From Acidobacteriota bacterium (GTDB lineage: Bacteria > Acidobacteriota > Terriglobia > Acidiferrales > UBA7541), in assembly GCA_016201285.1 (NCBI GenBank), contig JACQDE010000064.1, forward strand, positions 1-64,000: 64,000 nucleotides of DNA, in the 5' to 3' direction. The notes beneath the pieces are model-generated. The model saw only the letters and a list, made by a program, of their open reading frames with translations. It was not told where the DNA came from and ran no database searches. Positions within the stretch are counted from its first letter, which is position 1; each line of letters begins with the position of its first letter. The translations under genes were made by a program, and so were the position numbers. Below are positions 8,275 to 16,793 of the stretch, piece after piece.

Positions 8275-9027
8275 ATGAAAGCCAGTCTCGCCCACGAAGT
8301 TCGCTGGCCCCGCCGTGTCTGCACCCCTGCCGACGCTGTCCGCTTTATTGACGCCGCCGGCTTCTGCGTTCTTTTTCCTCTGAAGAACGTCCCGCTTCCG
8401 TCGATGTATTACGCCGTGGCCCGCCGCGACATTCATCTCGGCCCCGGCTGGGACAAGTTCTGCCAGATGATCTGGGACTGGAAGGATGAGCTGCCGCATC
8501 GGCGCCGCGCCTACTATTCAAAATGCCTGCGCGGCCGCGGCATGTTCGTCTCACTCAAGCTGCTTCCGCATTTTCTCACCATGCGCGATTCCGCCACCGC
8601 TCCCGGCGATTACGAGCGCTTCTACTCCGATGGCCGCATCAGCCATGACGCCCTCGTCATTTGGAAGACACTCGAAGAGCACGGCCCGCTCGCCACGCTC
8701 GAATTGCGCCACGCCTGCAAAATGGAATCGAAGAATGGCAACCTCCGCTACAAGCGCGCCATGCTCGAGCTCCAGTGTCATCTCGTCATCGTGCACTTCG
8801 GCGCCGAGCAGGAAACCGCCGCCTGGCCCTCCAGCCGCTTCGAGCTCACTTTCCGCGCCTTCCCGAAGCAGGTTGCCGCCTCTCGCTCGCTCTCCCCCCG
8901 CGCCGCCCGCGCCTCCATCGCGCGCAAGTACCTCGAGTGGCATCCCGCCGCTCCACCCACCGCACTCGCTCGGCTTTTCAACTGGACGAAGGGCGAAGCT
9001 CTTGCCGCATGTAGCGCCAGTCTTTAG
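8275..9027 (+). CDS. AlkZ-related winged-helix protein (tentative)
   Basis: A 250-residue protein from ATG 8275. The order of segments (ADAVRFIDAAGFCVLFP, then WDWKDELPHRRRAYYSKCLRGRG, then HDALVIWKTLEEHGPLATLELR) resembles AlkZ-related proteins of the YcaQ/AlkZ winged-helix superfamily, in which relatives unhook interstrand DNA crosslinks. About residues 120-190 look like a winged helix (ATLELRHACKME, YKRAMLELQCHLVIVH). It is shorter than true AlkZ glycosylases (about 350-400 residues), and I cannot identify their catalytic Gln-x-Gln motif. Lone gene between repeat tracts. Confidence 0.55.
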   Translation: MKASLAHEVRWPRRVCTPADAVRFIDAAGFCVLFPLKNVPLPSMYYAVARRDIHLGPGWDKFCQMIWDWKDELPHRRRAYYSKCLRGRGMFVSLKLLPHFLTMRDSATAPGDYERFYSDGRISHDALVIWKTLEEHGPLATLELRHACKMESKNGNLRYKRAMLELQCHLVIVHFGAEQETAAWPSSRFELTFRAFPKQVAASRSLSPRAARASIARKYLEWHPAAPPTALARLFNWTKGEALAACSASL

Positions 9028-9207
9028 GCCGACCTCTTTGCGCAGCACGCAATACATCCGCCACGTCGCCGTAGACTGCCATCTCGAGGCTCGGCGTCCT
9101 TTCGTCAGGCCGAGGGATTTGCTTCTCCGTCCTCTGCTGACGGCCGTCCGCTGATTGCTGACCGCTTCTTCCCCTTTCGTCGTACAATACGCCCCGCCGC
9201 ACGACCC

Positions 9208-9783
9208 ATGCGCCTCATCCTCGCCTCTGCCTCTCCTCGCCGCGCCGAAGTCCTGCGCGACGCCAACATTGCCTTCGAATCGCTTCCCGTCTCCATCGAC
9301 GAAACCCGCTGGCACAACGAAGCGCCCGCGCACCTCGTCCGCCGTCTTGCCAAAGCCAAAGCCGCAGCCGTTGCCGACCGTGTCTCCGGCGCCGCCATCG
9401 TCCTCGGCGCGGATACCGAAGTCATTGTGGACGGCGACGTCCTCGGCAAGCCCGCCGCCGTTCTCGACGCCCGAGAAATGCTCCGCCGCCTTTCCGGCCG
9501 CACCCACGAAGTCATCACCGGCCTCGAGCTCATCCGCCTGCCCGACCGCACCACCCGCTCCGAGCAGGAAATTTCCCGCGTCACCTTCGCGCCGCTCTCC
9601 GACGCCGAGATTGACACCTACGTCGCCTCCGGTGAGCCCTTCGACAAGGCCGGCGGCTACGCCATCCAGGGCCGCGCCGGCCGCTTCGTCACCCGCGTCG
9701 AAGGTTGCTACTTCAACGTGGTCGGCCTGCCGCTTTCCCGCCTCTATCGCACCCTCCGCGAGCTCGGCTGGTCGCCGGACTGA
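9208..9783 (+). CDS. maf: Maf family nucleoside triphosphate pyrophosphatase
   Basis: A 191-residue protein of normal Maf length. It begins MRLILASASPRR, the family's phosphate-binding motif, followed by GADTEVIVDGDVLGKP (about 70-85), SGRTHEVITG (about 97-106) and the C-terminal EPFDKAGGYAIQG plus NVVGLPLSRLY. Maf proteins hydrolyse dTTP, UTP or modified nucleotides to monophosphates and pyrophosphate in the cytoplasm. A TACAAT -10-like hexamer at 9183 lies 19 bases before the ATG. No neighbour in the same operon; the next gene is convergent. Confidence 0.92.
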   Translation: MRLILASASPRRAEVLRDANIAFESLPVSIDETRWHNEAPAHLVRRLAKAKAAAVADRVSGAAIVLGADTEVIVDGDVLGKPAAVLDAREMLRRLSGRTHEVITGLELIRLPDRTTRSEQEISRVTFAPLSDAEIDTYVASGEPFDKAGGYAIQGRAGRFVTRVEGCYFNVVGLPLSRLYRTLRELGWSPD

Positions 9784-9847
9784 ATCCGGCGCCTTGGAGT
9801 ACGGAAGCTTGTTTAGCTGGCCGCCTGCCTCTGGCGCATAAAAGCAA

Positions 9848-9879
9848 AAGCGGCGGCCCGGCACTCCGGACCGCCGCCA
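9848..9879 (-). terminator. terminator between maf and tatA
   Basis: GCGGCGG (9850-9856) pairs with CCGCCGC (9871-9877), and the stem can extend through CCGG/CCGG. On the minus strand it is followed by TTTTGCTTTTATG, which fits the end of the selB-tatA transcript. Confidence 0.65.
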
Positions 9880-9918
9880 AACTTCTCCCGCAAGATCGGC
9901 GATGAAAACTCTCGCAGC

Positions 9919-10101
9919 TTACTTCTTCGTCTCCGCCGGCTTGTCTTCCGGTTTCTCGCCGCCGTGCATGCCTTCCTTGAAGCTGCGGATGCCTTCGCCG
10001 AATCCCTTCATGATTTCCGGGATCTTGCGCCCGCCGAAAATGATCAGCACGATGGCCAGAATCAGAAGCAGTTCCGGTAATCCCAATTTTCCTCCAAACA
10101 T
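9919..10101 (-). CDS. tatA: twin-arginine translocase TatA/E subunit
   Basis: A 60-residue protein with the complete TatA layout: an N-terminal membrane helix (LGLPELLLILAIVLIIFGG, about 6-24), the hinge GGRKIPE, an amphipathic helix (IMKGFGEGIRSFKEGM) and a charged tail (GGEKPEDKPAETKK). TatA oligomers form the pore of the Tat export system for folded proteins. It lacks the longer tail of TatB. No tatB or tatC is in the window. It follows selB by 76 bases and precedes a minus-strand terminator, so it is probably the last gene of that transcript. Confidence 0.93.
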   Translation of the reverse strand: MFGGKLGLPELLLILAIVLIIFGGRKIPEIMKGFGEGIRSFKEGMHGGEKPEDKPAETKK

Positions 10102-10177
10102 GCGACCCCCTGATTTTGATTCTAGGCTCCCCTCCGCCGCAGGTCAATCAAACAAAACATGGCGCAACGAACTGCCC

Positions 10178-12088
10178 TTACTGGATCACCCGCTCGTCCC
10201 CCACGCGCCGCGTCACTCGTTCGCGGTCCAGGTACTCCAGCAGTGGAATGGCATATTTCCGGCTCACACCGCTTAATTCTTTGAACGCTGCAATCGGCAA
10301 CCGCTCGCCGCTCTTCCGCTTGTATTCCGCCAGCATCTCCCGTAGCCGCTCGACCGCTGTGTGGTGGAAAATCAATTCTTTCGTCACTTTCACCAGCACT
10401 CGTTCGCGCAGCAGCATCAGCAGGATCTTCTGCGCCCGTTTCCCATCCACCGCCAGCCTCGCCAGGACTTCCCTCACCGGCGGCACGGTCAGCCCCGCCC
10501 GCCCAAATGCCTGCTCGATCTGTTCCTTCGCCCGCGCCTCTTCCGGCGCCAGTTCAATCTCGCGCCCCGCTCGTTTGACCAGGTCGCCCGCCTGCGCCAG
10601 TTCTCGCTCCGCCACCAGTTCTTCCAGCGCCGCCCGGAACACCGCTGCTTCTTCCGCGCGTCGTGTCACGCGCTCCCGCAATTCCTCCTTCGAGATTCCC
10701 GGCGCCAGCGGGTTCGCCGCGTGGAACTTCTCCACTTCCGCCTTCAACCGCTCCGCGCACCCCGCCAGTTCTTCCGCGGTCACCAACACACTCCCGCTCT
10801 CCGCCGTCCCGGGCAGCACCCGCACTTTCCCCGCGCGCTCCAACTTCTGCGCGGTTTCCTGCACGTCCTCCACAAGCCATCCCGTCCGCGCCACGATTTG
10901 CTTTTGCGTGAGCCCGGCTGATTCACCCGCGCACAGCGCCGCCAAAATCTCATCGCGGTTTCCCCGCTCAAACGCCCCGAGCAGCAGCGCCAGCCGCGCG
11001 TCTTTTCTCCCCTGCCGCGTCGCCCGGTTGTTCAGCACCACGCCACCGCCAATCGTCACCACCGGCGAAACCTGCCGCACGATGAACCGGTCCCCCGGGA
11101 GCAGCAGCGCCGCCTCGGGAAGCTGCACCTGCGCATAGCACGATCCACCGGGTGCAAGCTGCGCCCGGTCCAGTAGCACTACCTGCGTCACGCATTCCGA
11201 CGTGCCCTGGTGGAAATGCACCCGCGCGTGGCTTTTCAACGGTCGCGCCGATTGGAGCAGCGTCAGCCGCGCATCCACCCGTAGCGTTTCCGCAAACACT
11301 CCCGGCGCCGCCAGCGTCATCCCCCGCTTCAGCTCTTCCAGATCCACCCCAGCCAGGTTGAGCGCCGTCCGCTGTCCCGCCACCGCCCGCACCGTTGCTT
11401 TGCCTCCTGATTGTACACCCCGCACTCGCACATGTTTCCGCAGCGGGAACAGCTCCGCCTCGTCTTCCGGCTTCACTGCGCCGGACACCAGCGTTCCCGT
11501 CACCACCGCCCCGAATCCCTTCATCGCAAACACGCGGTCAATCGGCAACCGGAAATGCTGCGCGGCATTTTTCGGCGGCGCCGCCTCCGCCACCCGCAAC
11601 AATTCTTTCTTCAGTTCGCCGAGTCCTGCGCCCGTCCGCGCGCTCGCCGCCACAATCGGCGCGCCCTCGAGAAACGACCCGCGCAGGAATTCCTCCGCTT
11701 CCAGCCGCACAAGCTCCACGCCGTCTCGGTCCACCAGGTCGCACTTCGTAATCACGGTCAGACCTCGTGGGATCCCCAGCAGCCGGCAGATGTCGAAATG
11801 CTCCCGCGTCTGAGGCTTGATGGACTCATCCGCCGCGATCACCAGTAGTACCAGGTCGAACCCGCCCGCCCCGGCGAGCATGTTTTTCACAAACCGCTCG
11901 TGCCCCGGCACATCCACGAATCCCAGCCGCGCCTCGCCCAGATCGAGGAACGCGAAGCCCAGGTCAATTGTGATCCCGCGCCGCTTCTCCTCTTCCAGTC
12001 GGTCCGGATGTGTGCCCGTCAGCGCTTCCACCAGCGCCGACTTGCCGTGGTCAATGTGTCCGGCTGTGCCTACGATGACGTTTTTCAT
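10178..12088 (-). CDS. selB: selenocysteine-specific elongation factor SelB
   Basis: A 636-residue GTPase. The N-terminus carries G1 ([13 protein letters not shown], residues 8-20), the effector region ([17 protein letters not shown]), G3 (DVPGHERF) and G4 (TKCDLVD). Two beta-barrel domains follow. The C-terminal 250 residues read as successive winged helices ([37 protein letters not shown], and [24 protein letters not shown]), the part that binds the SECIS RNA. SelB brings Sec-tRNA to the ribosome at UGA codons. selA, selD and selC are not in the window. It follows pyrF by 43 bases. A likely client is the TGA-containing peroxiredoxin gene at 36386. Confidence 0.95.
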   Translation of the reverse strand: MKNVIVGTAGHIDHGKSALVEALTGTHPDRLEEEKRRGITIDLGFAFLDLGEARLGFVDVPGHERFVKNMLAGAGGFDLVLLVIAADESIKPQTREHFDICRLLGIPRGLTVITKCDLVDRDGVELVRLEAEEFLRGSFLEGAPIVAASARTGAGLGELKKELLRVAEAAPPKNAAQHFRLPIDRVFAMKGFGAVVTGTLVSGAVKPEDEAELFPLRKHVRVRGVQSGGKATVRAVAGQRTALNLAGVDLEELKRGMTLAAPGVFAETLRVDARLTLLQSARPLKSHARVHFHQGTSECVTQVVLLDRAQLAPGGSCYAQVQLPEAALLLPGDRFIVRQVSPVVTIGGGVVLNNRATRQGRKDARLALLLGAFERGNRDEILAALCAGESAGLTQKQIVARTGWLVEDVQETAQKLERAGKVRVLPGTAESGSVLVTAEELAGCAERLKAEVEKFHAANPLAPGISKEELRERVTRRAEEAAVFRAALEELVAERELAQAGDLVKRAGREIELAPEEARAKEQIEQAFGRAGLTVPPVREVLARLAVDGKRAQKILLMLLRERVLVKVTKELIFHHTAVERLREMLAEYKRKSGERLPIAAFKELSGVSRKYAIPLLEYLDRERVTRRVGDERVIQ

Positions 12089-12131
12089 TGGTTGGGGATG
12101 CTAACGGACTGCGGAGGGAGCGTCAAACGCG

Positions 12132-12848
12132 CTACGCCAGCGCCTCTGACATTTCTTCGAGGAATTCTTTCGCGGCCGCGTGCGGATTCCTTGCCGCCGT
12201 GATCGGGCGCCCGACCACAAGGTAGTCCGCTCCGGCGCGGATCGCCGCCGCGGGCGTCGCGGTTCGCGACTGGTCGTTCTTCTCTGCTCTCGCCGGACGG
12301 ATCCCTGGGACCACCGTGATGAACTTCCCCCGGCAGGCGCGCCGGATTTCGGCGACTTCCAGCGGCGACGCGACCACTCCGTCCAACCCCGCCTGCTTGG
12401 CAAGCCTGGCCAGTCGCACGACCCGCTTTTCCGGAGGCCCAAGAATTCCCAACTTACCGAGCATCTCTTCGCCCATGCTGGTCAACAGCGTCACCCCCAG
12501 CACCTTCGGACGGTTCTTTCGCCCGCTCACTGCTCGCGCCGCCGCCCTCATCATCTCCGGCCCGCCCAGCGCGTGCACGTTGACCAGCCGCACCCCCGGC
12601 AGCTCCGCCGCCGCTGCGACGGCGCCAGCCACTGTATTCGGAATGTCGTGGAATTTCAGGTCGAGGAAGATGCCCGCGCCCAGCTTGGCCAGCTTCTCCA
12701 CCGCCCGCGGACCCTCGGCGGTGAACAATTGCATTCCAATCTTAAACATTCCGGCCAAGCCGGTCAGTCGGCTGGCCATCTCGTAGGCAGGAACCAGCCG
12801 GTCATAGTCCAGCGCGACAATCAGTCGGTCGTGCGCGTCTTTCGCCAA
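12132..12848 (-). CDS. pyrF: orotidine 5'-phosphate decarboxylase
   Basis: A 238-residue enzyme, normal length for bacterial PyrF. The catalytic motif DLKFHDIPNTV is at residues 63-73, with Lys65 as the proton donor and Asp63/Asp68 completing the active-site network. The N-terminal LIVALDYD holds the substrate-binding Asp, and the C-terminal VVPGIRPA and GADYLVVGRPI bind phosphate. It catalyses OMP to UMP, the last step of pyrimidine synthesis. Its start lies inside the end of the rlpA-like gene (28-base overlap), indicating translational coupling. Confidence 0.95.
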   Translation of the reverse strand: MAKDAHDRLIVALDYDRLVPAYEMASRLTGLAGMFKIGMQLFTAEGPRAVEKLAKLGAGIFLDLKFHDIPNTVAGAVAAAAELPGVRLVNVHALGGPEMMRAAARAVSGRKNRPKVLGVTLLTSMGEEMLGKLGILGPPEKRVVRLARLAKQAGLDGVVASPLEVAEIRRACRGKFITVVPGIRPARAEKNDQSRTATPAAAIRAGADYLVVGRPITAARNPHAAAKEFLEEMSEALA

Positions 12849-13270
12849 TGGCTTTTGGGCACCTCGAGTAGTTCAATCCGCAGCCTGGCCAGTCCCCGCT
12901 CCTCAAACCCGAGCGATCGGGCCACCTCGTACGATACGTCGATCTCTCGGCCCTCAATTACCGGCCCCCGATCGTTAATCCGTACTAGCCGGCTTTGCCC
13001 CGTCCTCGGGTTCACGAGCCGGACCAGCGACCCCAAGGGCAGCGTCGGGTGGGCCGCCGTCGGAGCGTACATATCGTACACCTCCCCGCTGGCCGTCAAA
13101 CGCCCGTGGAATTTCTCCCCATACCAGCTCGAAAGCCCTTCCCAGACCCGGATTGGCTTCGCTGGCTCCGAGGGGAGCACGACTGCGGGGGCTTCCACCG
13201 CTGTCACTATCACCAGGATCAGCAGCAGCCCCCGGAAGGCCGCCCAGAGGATAAATAGCTTCGAACGCAT
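12821..13270 (-). CDS. RlpA-like double-psi beta-barrel protein
   Basis: A 149-residue protein with an N-terminal membrane/signal segment (LFILWAAFRGLLLILVIVTAV, residues 5-25) and a single RlpA-type domain. Visible motifs are SSWYGEKFHGRLTASGE, HPTLPLGSLVRLVNP, VRINDRGP and IDVSYEVARSLGF. RlpA-family proteins bind or cleave peptidoglycan strands lacking stem peptides. There is no SPOR domain, so septal targeting is not evident. It has its own promoter (13303-13332) with a 30-bp palindrome and overlaps pyrF, an unusual pairing of an envelope gene with a nucleotide gene. Confidence 0.85.
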   Translation of the reverse strand: MRSKLFILWAAFRGLLLILVIVTAVEAPAVVLPSEPAKPIRVWEGLSSWYGEKFHGRLTASGEVYDMYAPTAAHPTLPLGSLVRLVNPRTGQSRLVRINDRGPVIEGREIDVSYEVARSLGFEERGLARLRIELLEVPKSHWRKTRTTD

Positions 13271-13272
13271 AG

Positions 13273-13332
13273 TGTCCTATTTAACTCAATTTAAATCAGG
13301 ACATTATACCCCGCGCAAACCTCCCCAGACAA
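13273..13332 (-). promoter_or_regulatory. promoter with overlapping palindrome upstream of rlpA-pyrF-selB
   Basis: On the minus strand, TTGTCT (13332-13327), 18 bases, then TATAAT (13308-13303). Starting at the last bases of the -10 is an inverted repeat covering 13303-13273: TGTCCTATTTAA and TTAAATCAGGACA pair with one bulged base around a 6-base centre. It is AT-rich in GC-rich surroundings. It could be an operator or a 5' UTR hairpin. Confidence 0.65.
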
Positions 13333-13336
13333 GAAG

Positions 13337-14266
13337 TTATTTCCCCAAACTTCCCCGTAACTCACTCATACTAAAGATATTCTCGTCCACACACCACTTC
13401 TCAAGCCCGCCAACCAGTCGCTCCGTGGCTCTTGGGTCCACAAAACTGGCTGTTCCCACCTGCACCGCCGCCGCCCCGACGACCAGGTATTCCGCCACAT
13501 TCTCGGCCGTTTCAATCCCTCCAAGCCCAATCACGGGTATTTTCACCGCCTGGCAGACCTCATAGACCAGCCTGACGGTGATCGGTCTGATCGCCGGCCC
13601 AGATAGCCCTCCGGTCAGGTTCCCCAGTCTCGACTTTCGTGTCTGCGGGTCCACGCTCATGCCCATGTACGTGTTCGCTACAGTCAGCACGTCCGCACCC
13701 GCCCCCTCAACCGCCCTGGCGATAGCCCCGATGTCCGTCACATTTGGTGAGAGCTTCACCCACAGGGGCCTCCGCGACACCCTTTTCACTGTCCCCACCA
13801 CCTCCGCTGCCAGCCCAGGGTCACTCCCAAATTGCACCCCACCTTTGCCCACGTTCGGGCAGGAGATGTTCAATTCATACGCCGTCAGGCCATCCGCCCC
13901 CTCGAGCACCTCAATCACCCGCACATACTCCTGCACCGTCTTCCCAAAGACGTTGGCCACTACCGCTGTGTGGTACGCCCGCAGCTTGGGCAGAATCTCG
14001 GCTACGAACGCGCGCACGCCCACGTTCTGCAGCCCGACGGCGTTTAGCATCCCCCCCGCGGTCTCGCACAACCGTGGAGCCGGTGCGCCCTCCATCGGCT
14101 CGATGGAAAGTCCTTTAACGACGATTCCACCCAGGCGGTTTAGGTCAACAAGGTGGGAAAATTCGAGTCCGTAGCCGAAGGTCCCGCTGGCGGCAATGAT
14201 AGGGTTCGTCAGCCGGAGGGCGCCGACGTTGACGCTGAGGTCGGCCGAAGTCGCCACGCTCACCAC
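13337..14266 (-). CDS. pyrD: dihydroorotate dehydrogenase, class 1 (catalytic subunit)
   Basis: About 309 residues when started at the GTG at 14266 (GTG 14263 and 14257 are also possible); the frame extends to 14350, but that would overlap the upstream gene. It is an FMN-dependent TIM barrel: NPIIAASGTFGYG, NAVGLQN, ELNISCPNVGKGG, KLSPNVTDI, and the C-terminal phosphate loop IPVIGLGGIETAENV. Cys in SCPN is the base typical of class 1 enzymes; class 2 enzymes have Ser. It oxidises dihydroorotate to orotate. The class 1B partner PyrK (an FAD/2Fe-2S subunit) is not in the window. Confidence 0.92.
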   Translation of the reverse strand: MVSVATSADLSVNVGALRLTNPIIAASGTFGYGLEFSHLVDLNRLGGIVVKGLSIEPMEGAPAPRLCETAGGMLNAVGLQNVGVRAFVAEILPKLRAYHTAVVANVFGKTVQEYVRVIEVLEGADGLTAYELNISCPNVGKGGVQFGSDPGLAAEVVGTVKRVSRRPLWVKLSPNVTDIGAIARAVEGAGADVLTVANTYMGMSVDPQTRKSRLGNLTGGLSGPAIRPITVRLVYEVCQAVKIPVIGLGGIETAENVAEYLVVGAAAVQVGTASFVDPRATERLVGGLEKWCVDENIFSMSELRGSLGK

Positions 14267-14324
14267 TTCGCGCAGTCTACTACTTTTGGGGCGAAAGCCA
14301 AGCAAAACCTTCGATCCGCCCCGT

Positions 14325-16070
14325 CTAATGCTTTTTCGCCGCCACCGCACGCTCAGCCGATTTTTCTTCCGCCGCCCGCGGCAACTCCAGCGCCTCTGTC
14401 AACACCCGGCCGTCCGCTCTCGCCATCGTGATCCCACAGAGAAACCCCAGCGTCGGCGCAATATCCGCCGGGCTCGCTGTTTCCAGATATTCTCCGCGCC
14501 TGATCCCATGCCCCATCAAGATCATTGGCACGCGCGTGTCGTAGCCGTGCGACGTTCCGTGCGTCGTCGCAGGCCCCGGTGGAATTTCCTTCGATGCGTT
14601 CACGAAAAACCAGTACGCCTTCGGCACCACCACCATGTCTCCGCTGCGCCCCGCATAGAAGCTGAGTCCCACAGCCCGCACCGTCGCGTCGCGGCTGTTC
14701 AATGCCGCCGCCATCTCCTCGCTGCGGAACACGCGCCACACTCCCGCCACTGCCTGAATCGCCTCGACCACTTTGCGCATCCCTGTTGCGTCCGCTTGCA
14801 GCTTCGCGTAGATCCCCGGCGCAAAGTAAACCTCGGGGTAGTTCATCTGCGCAACGTACTTTCCCGGCCCGTACAGGTCCGTCATCGCCTTCTCGATCTG
14901 CCCCTCCACCTCCTGCGTCACCACCCGCCCCGCGCTGATTCCTTCCTGCCACACCTGCTCTGGAATTGGCGCCACACCGTGGTCCGCCGAGAACCCAACC
15001 ACGTAGTTTTCTGCCCCGACTGTTCTGTCCAAGTGGTCGAGCAGCGCCCCAATCGTTCTGTCCAGCCGCGCCAGGATGTCCTGCACCTCGTGGCTCTTCG
15101 GTCCGAACTCGTGCCCACTCATGTCCAGCGCAGAAAAGCTCACCCCGAGAAAATCCGTCGCGTTCCGTCGCCCCAACTCAAGCTCATCGGCTACTGCCTG
15201 CGCCATCTGCCCTAGGTACACATCGGAATACGGGCTCTGCGCCCATAGCGTGTAATACAGCGCGTCAGCTCTCCCGTTCCTCCCCTTGAGTGCGTGCGGG
15301 AACGCCTTTGTCCAGCTCTCCGGCGGCTTTTCTCCTTCCGCGTCGTCGGCGAAAAGGTACGCCGGCTCCGGTAGTGCCCGCGTCCACGTCTTCCCCAGAT
15401 CGCGGTCCACCGGGTTCGCCTTCACGAATTTCTCCACCGCCGGCACCGGCCCACTCGCGAACGCAGAAGACGTCGTCCACGCGCCATGCTGCTCCTCAAA
15501 CCACGTCACCGCCGTCCCGTCGTGCCCTGCCAGCATAACTGCGCTCCGCGGCTTGATCGAAAGCGTCACCACACGCGCCTGCCCTGTACCCTGCAGCCGC
15601 AGTTCGTCTGCCAGCGTCGGCACTTGCAGCCGCTGCGGGCTGTGCCCTGCCTTCGCGTCGGGCGACCCGTAGCTGATTGCCTTTACCACCGCGTCTTCAG
15701 TGCAGGTCACCTGTTTTCCTGCTTCCCGATCCCACCACAAGTTCTGCACCATACCGTGCGTCATCGGAAAAGTGCCCGTGCCGATCGTCGCGTGCCCCGC
15801 GCACGTTACGGTGTTCATATACGGGTACGCCGCCTGGCGGAACCACGCCCCCTGCTCCACCAGCCGACGCAGTCCCTTCGTCCACTGGCGGCCGTACCTC
15901 TCGATGTAGTCCCCGCGCATCTGGTCCACCACTAGCACCACCACCAGCTTTGGGGTCCGCCACACTCGCTGCGCCGCCTTCGCTCCCGCCGGCACACTTT
16001 GCGGAACCCCTGCCGCCGCGACCAGCGCGGCGCCTGCAAGAACTGCCAGGAATCTCCGGAAACCGTGCAT
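14325..16070 (-). CDS. exported alkaline phosphatase superfamily hydrolase (PafA-like)
   Basis: A 581-residue protein with a signal peptide (residues 1-30). Metal-binding and nucleophile motifs are visible: VVVLVVDQMRGDY (Asp49), NTVTCAGHATIGTG (nucleophile Thr near 87-89), SFSALDMSGHEFGP, and FSADHGVAPIPEQ. The arrangement matches the PafA/NPP group, which hydrolyses phosphate mono- or diesters outside the cytoplasm with two zinc ions. The substrate cannot be read from the sequence. It is first in the minus-strand run toward pyrD (58-base gap) and divergent from pyrR, so a link to nucleotide or phosphate scavenging is possible but inferred. Confidence 0.85.
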   Translation of the reverse strand: MHGFRRFLAVLAGAALVAAAGVPQSVPAGAKAAQRVWRTPKLVVVLVVDQMRGDYIERYGRQWTKGLRRLVEQGAWFRQAAYPYMNTVTCAGHATIGTGTFPMTHGMVQNLWWDREAGKQVTCTEDAVVKAISYGSPDAKAGHSPQRLQVPTLADELRLQGTGQARVVTLSIKPRSAVMLAGHDGTAVTWFEEQHGAWTTSSAFASGPVPAVEKFVKANPVDRDLGKTWTRALPEPAYLFADDAEGEKPPESWTKAFPHALKGRNGRADALYYTLWAQSPYSDVYLGQMAQAVADELELGRRNATDFLGVSFSALDMSGHEFGPKSHEVQDILARLDRTIGALLDHLDRTVGAENYVVGFSADHGVAPIPEQVWQEGISAGRVVTQEVEGQIEKAMTDLYGPGKYVAQMNYPEVYFAPGIYAKLQADATGMRKVVEAIQAVAGVWRVFRSEEMAAALNSRDATVRAVGLSFYAGRSGDMVVVPKAYWFFVNASKEIPPGPATTHGTSHGYDTRVPMILMGHGIRRGEYLETASPADIAPTLGFLCGITMARADGRVLTEALELPRAAEEKSAERAVAAKKH

Positions 16071-16191
16071 GAATCATTCCTCCCCGGGGATAAATAAACC
16101 GCGCAGTGTACCACGGCCAGGGCACTCTCGTTGCTGCCGCATAGTGCAGTCGCCCGGCCACTGGCGACCCACCACGAGTCACTCTCTTCTG

Positions 16192-16200
16192 TGCTACTAT
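16192..16200 (+). promoter_or_regulatory. extended -10 element of pyrR-pyrB-pyrC
   Basis: TGCTACTAT (TG, one base, TACTAT) ends 9 bases before the pyrR ATG, so the leader would be only a few bases. That leaves no room for an attenuator before pyrR. Confidence 0.5.
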
Positions 16201-16209
16201 GTCGCCCCG

Positions 16210-16758
16210 ATGCGCGTCGTCGAGAAATCTCAGTTAATGGCCGCCGCGGAAATCGACCGCACCCTTTCGCGCCTCGCCCATGAGATTGTCGAGCGCAATG
16301 GCGGCACCGCCGGCCTCAGCCTGATTGGCATCCGCCGCCGCGGCGTCCCGCTATCCCAGCGCCTCGCCCGCGCCATCAAGGCCATGGACGGCTCCGTCGT
16401 CCCCGTCGGCACCCTGGACATCACGCTTTACCGCGACGACTTGAGTCTCGTTGCCCCGCAGCCCGTGGTGCACTCCAGCGAGATCCCCTTTTCCGTGGAC
16501 GATCAGGTCCTCGTCCTGGTGGACGACGTGCTCTACACCGGCCGCACTGTTCGCGCCGCCATGAACGGCCTATTCGATCTCGGCCGCCCCAAACGCATCG
16601 AGCTCTGCGTGCTGATCGACCGCGGTCACCGCGAGCTGCCCATCGAAGCCACCTTCATAGGCCGCCACGTCCAGACCAGTGACACCGAAATTATCGAAGT
16701 CCGCCTGAATGAAATTGATCAAGAGGAACGCGTCATGCTTGTCGAGCGCGTCCCCTGA
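16210..16758 (+). CDS. pyrR: PyrR: pyr regulator / uracil phosphoribosyltransferase
   Basis: A 182-residue protein from ATG 16210; upstream in-frame codons are discarded because they precede the -10 element. It is a type I phosphoribosyltransferase fold with LIGIRRRGVPLSQRLA (pyrophosphate loop) and VLVLVDDVLYTGRTVRAAM (PRPP loop, about 99-117), plus the PyrR hood segment GTLDITLYRDDLSL. PyrR converts uracil to UMP and in many bacteria binds pyr mRNA to cause attenuation when UMP is high. I could not find the PyrR RNA-binding loop between pyrR and pyrB. First gene of pyrR-pyrB-pyrC. Confidence 0.93.
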   Translation: MRVVEKSQLMAAAEIDRTLSRLAHEIVERNGGTAGLSLIGIRRRGVPLSQRLARAIKAMDGSVVPVGTLDITLYRDDLSLVAPQPVVHSSEIPFSVDDQVLVLVDDVLYTGRTVRAAMNGLFDLGRPKRIELCVLIDRGHRELPIEATFIGRHVQTSDTEIIEVRLNEIDQEERVMLVERVP

Positions 16759-16793
16759 GGGCTGCTGTCCCGAACTGTCGTCCGAGGTCCTGC

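Noticed and set aside
16759-16793. PyrR RNA-binding loop or attenuator between pyrR and pyrB
   Set aside because: The 35-base gap has neither the conserved binding-loop sequence nor a terminator hairpin.
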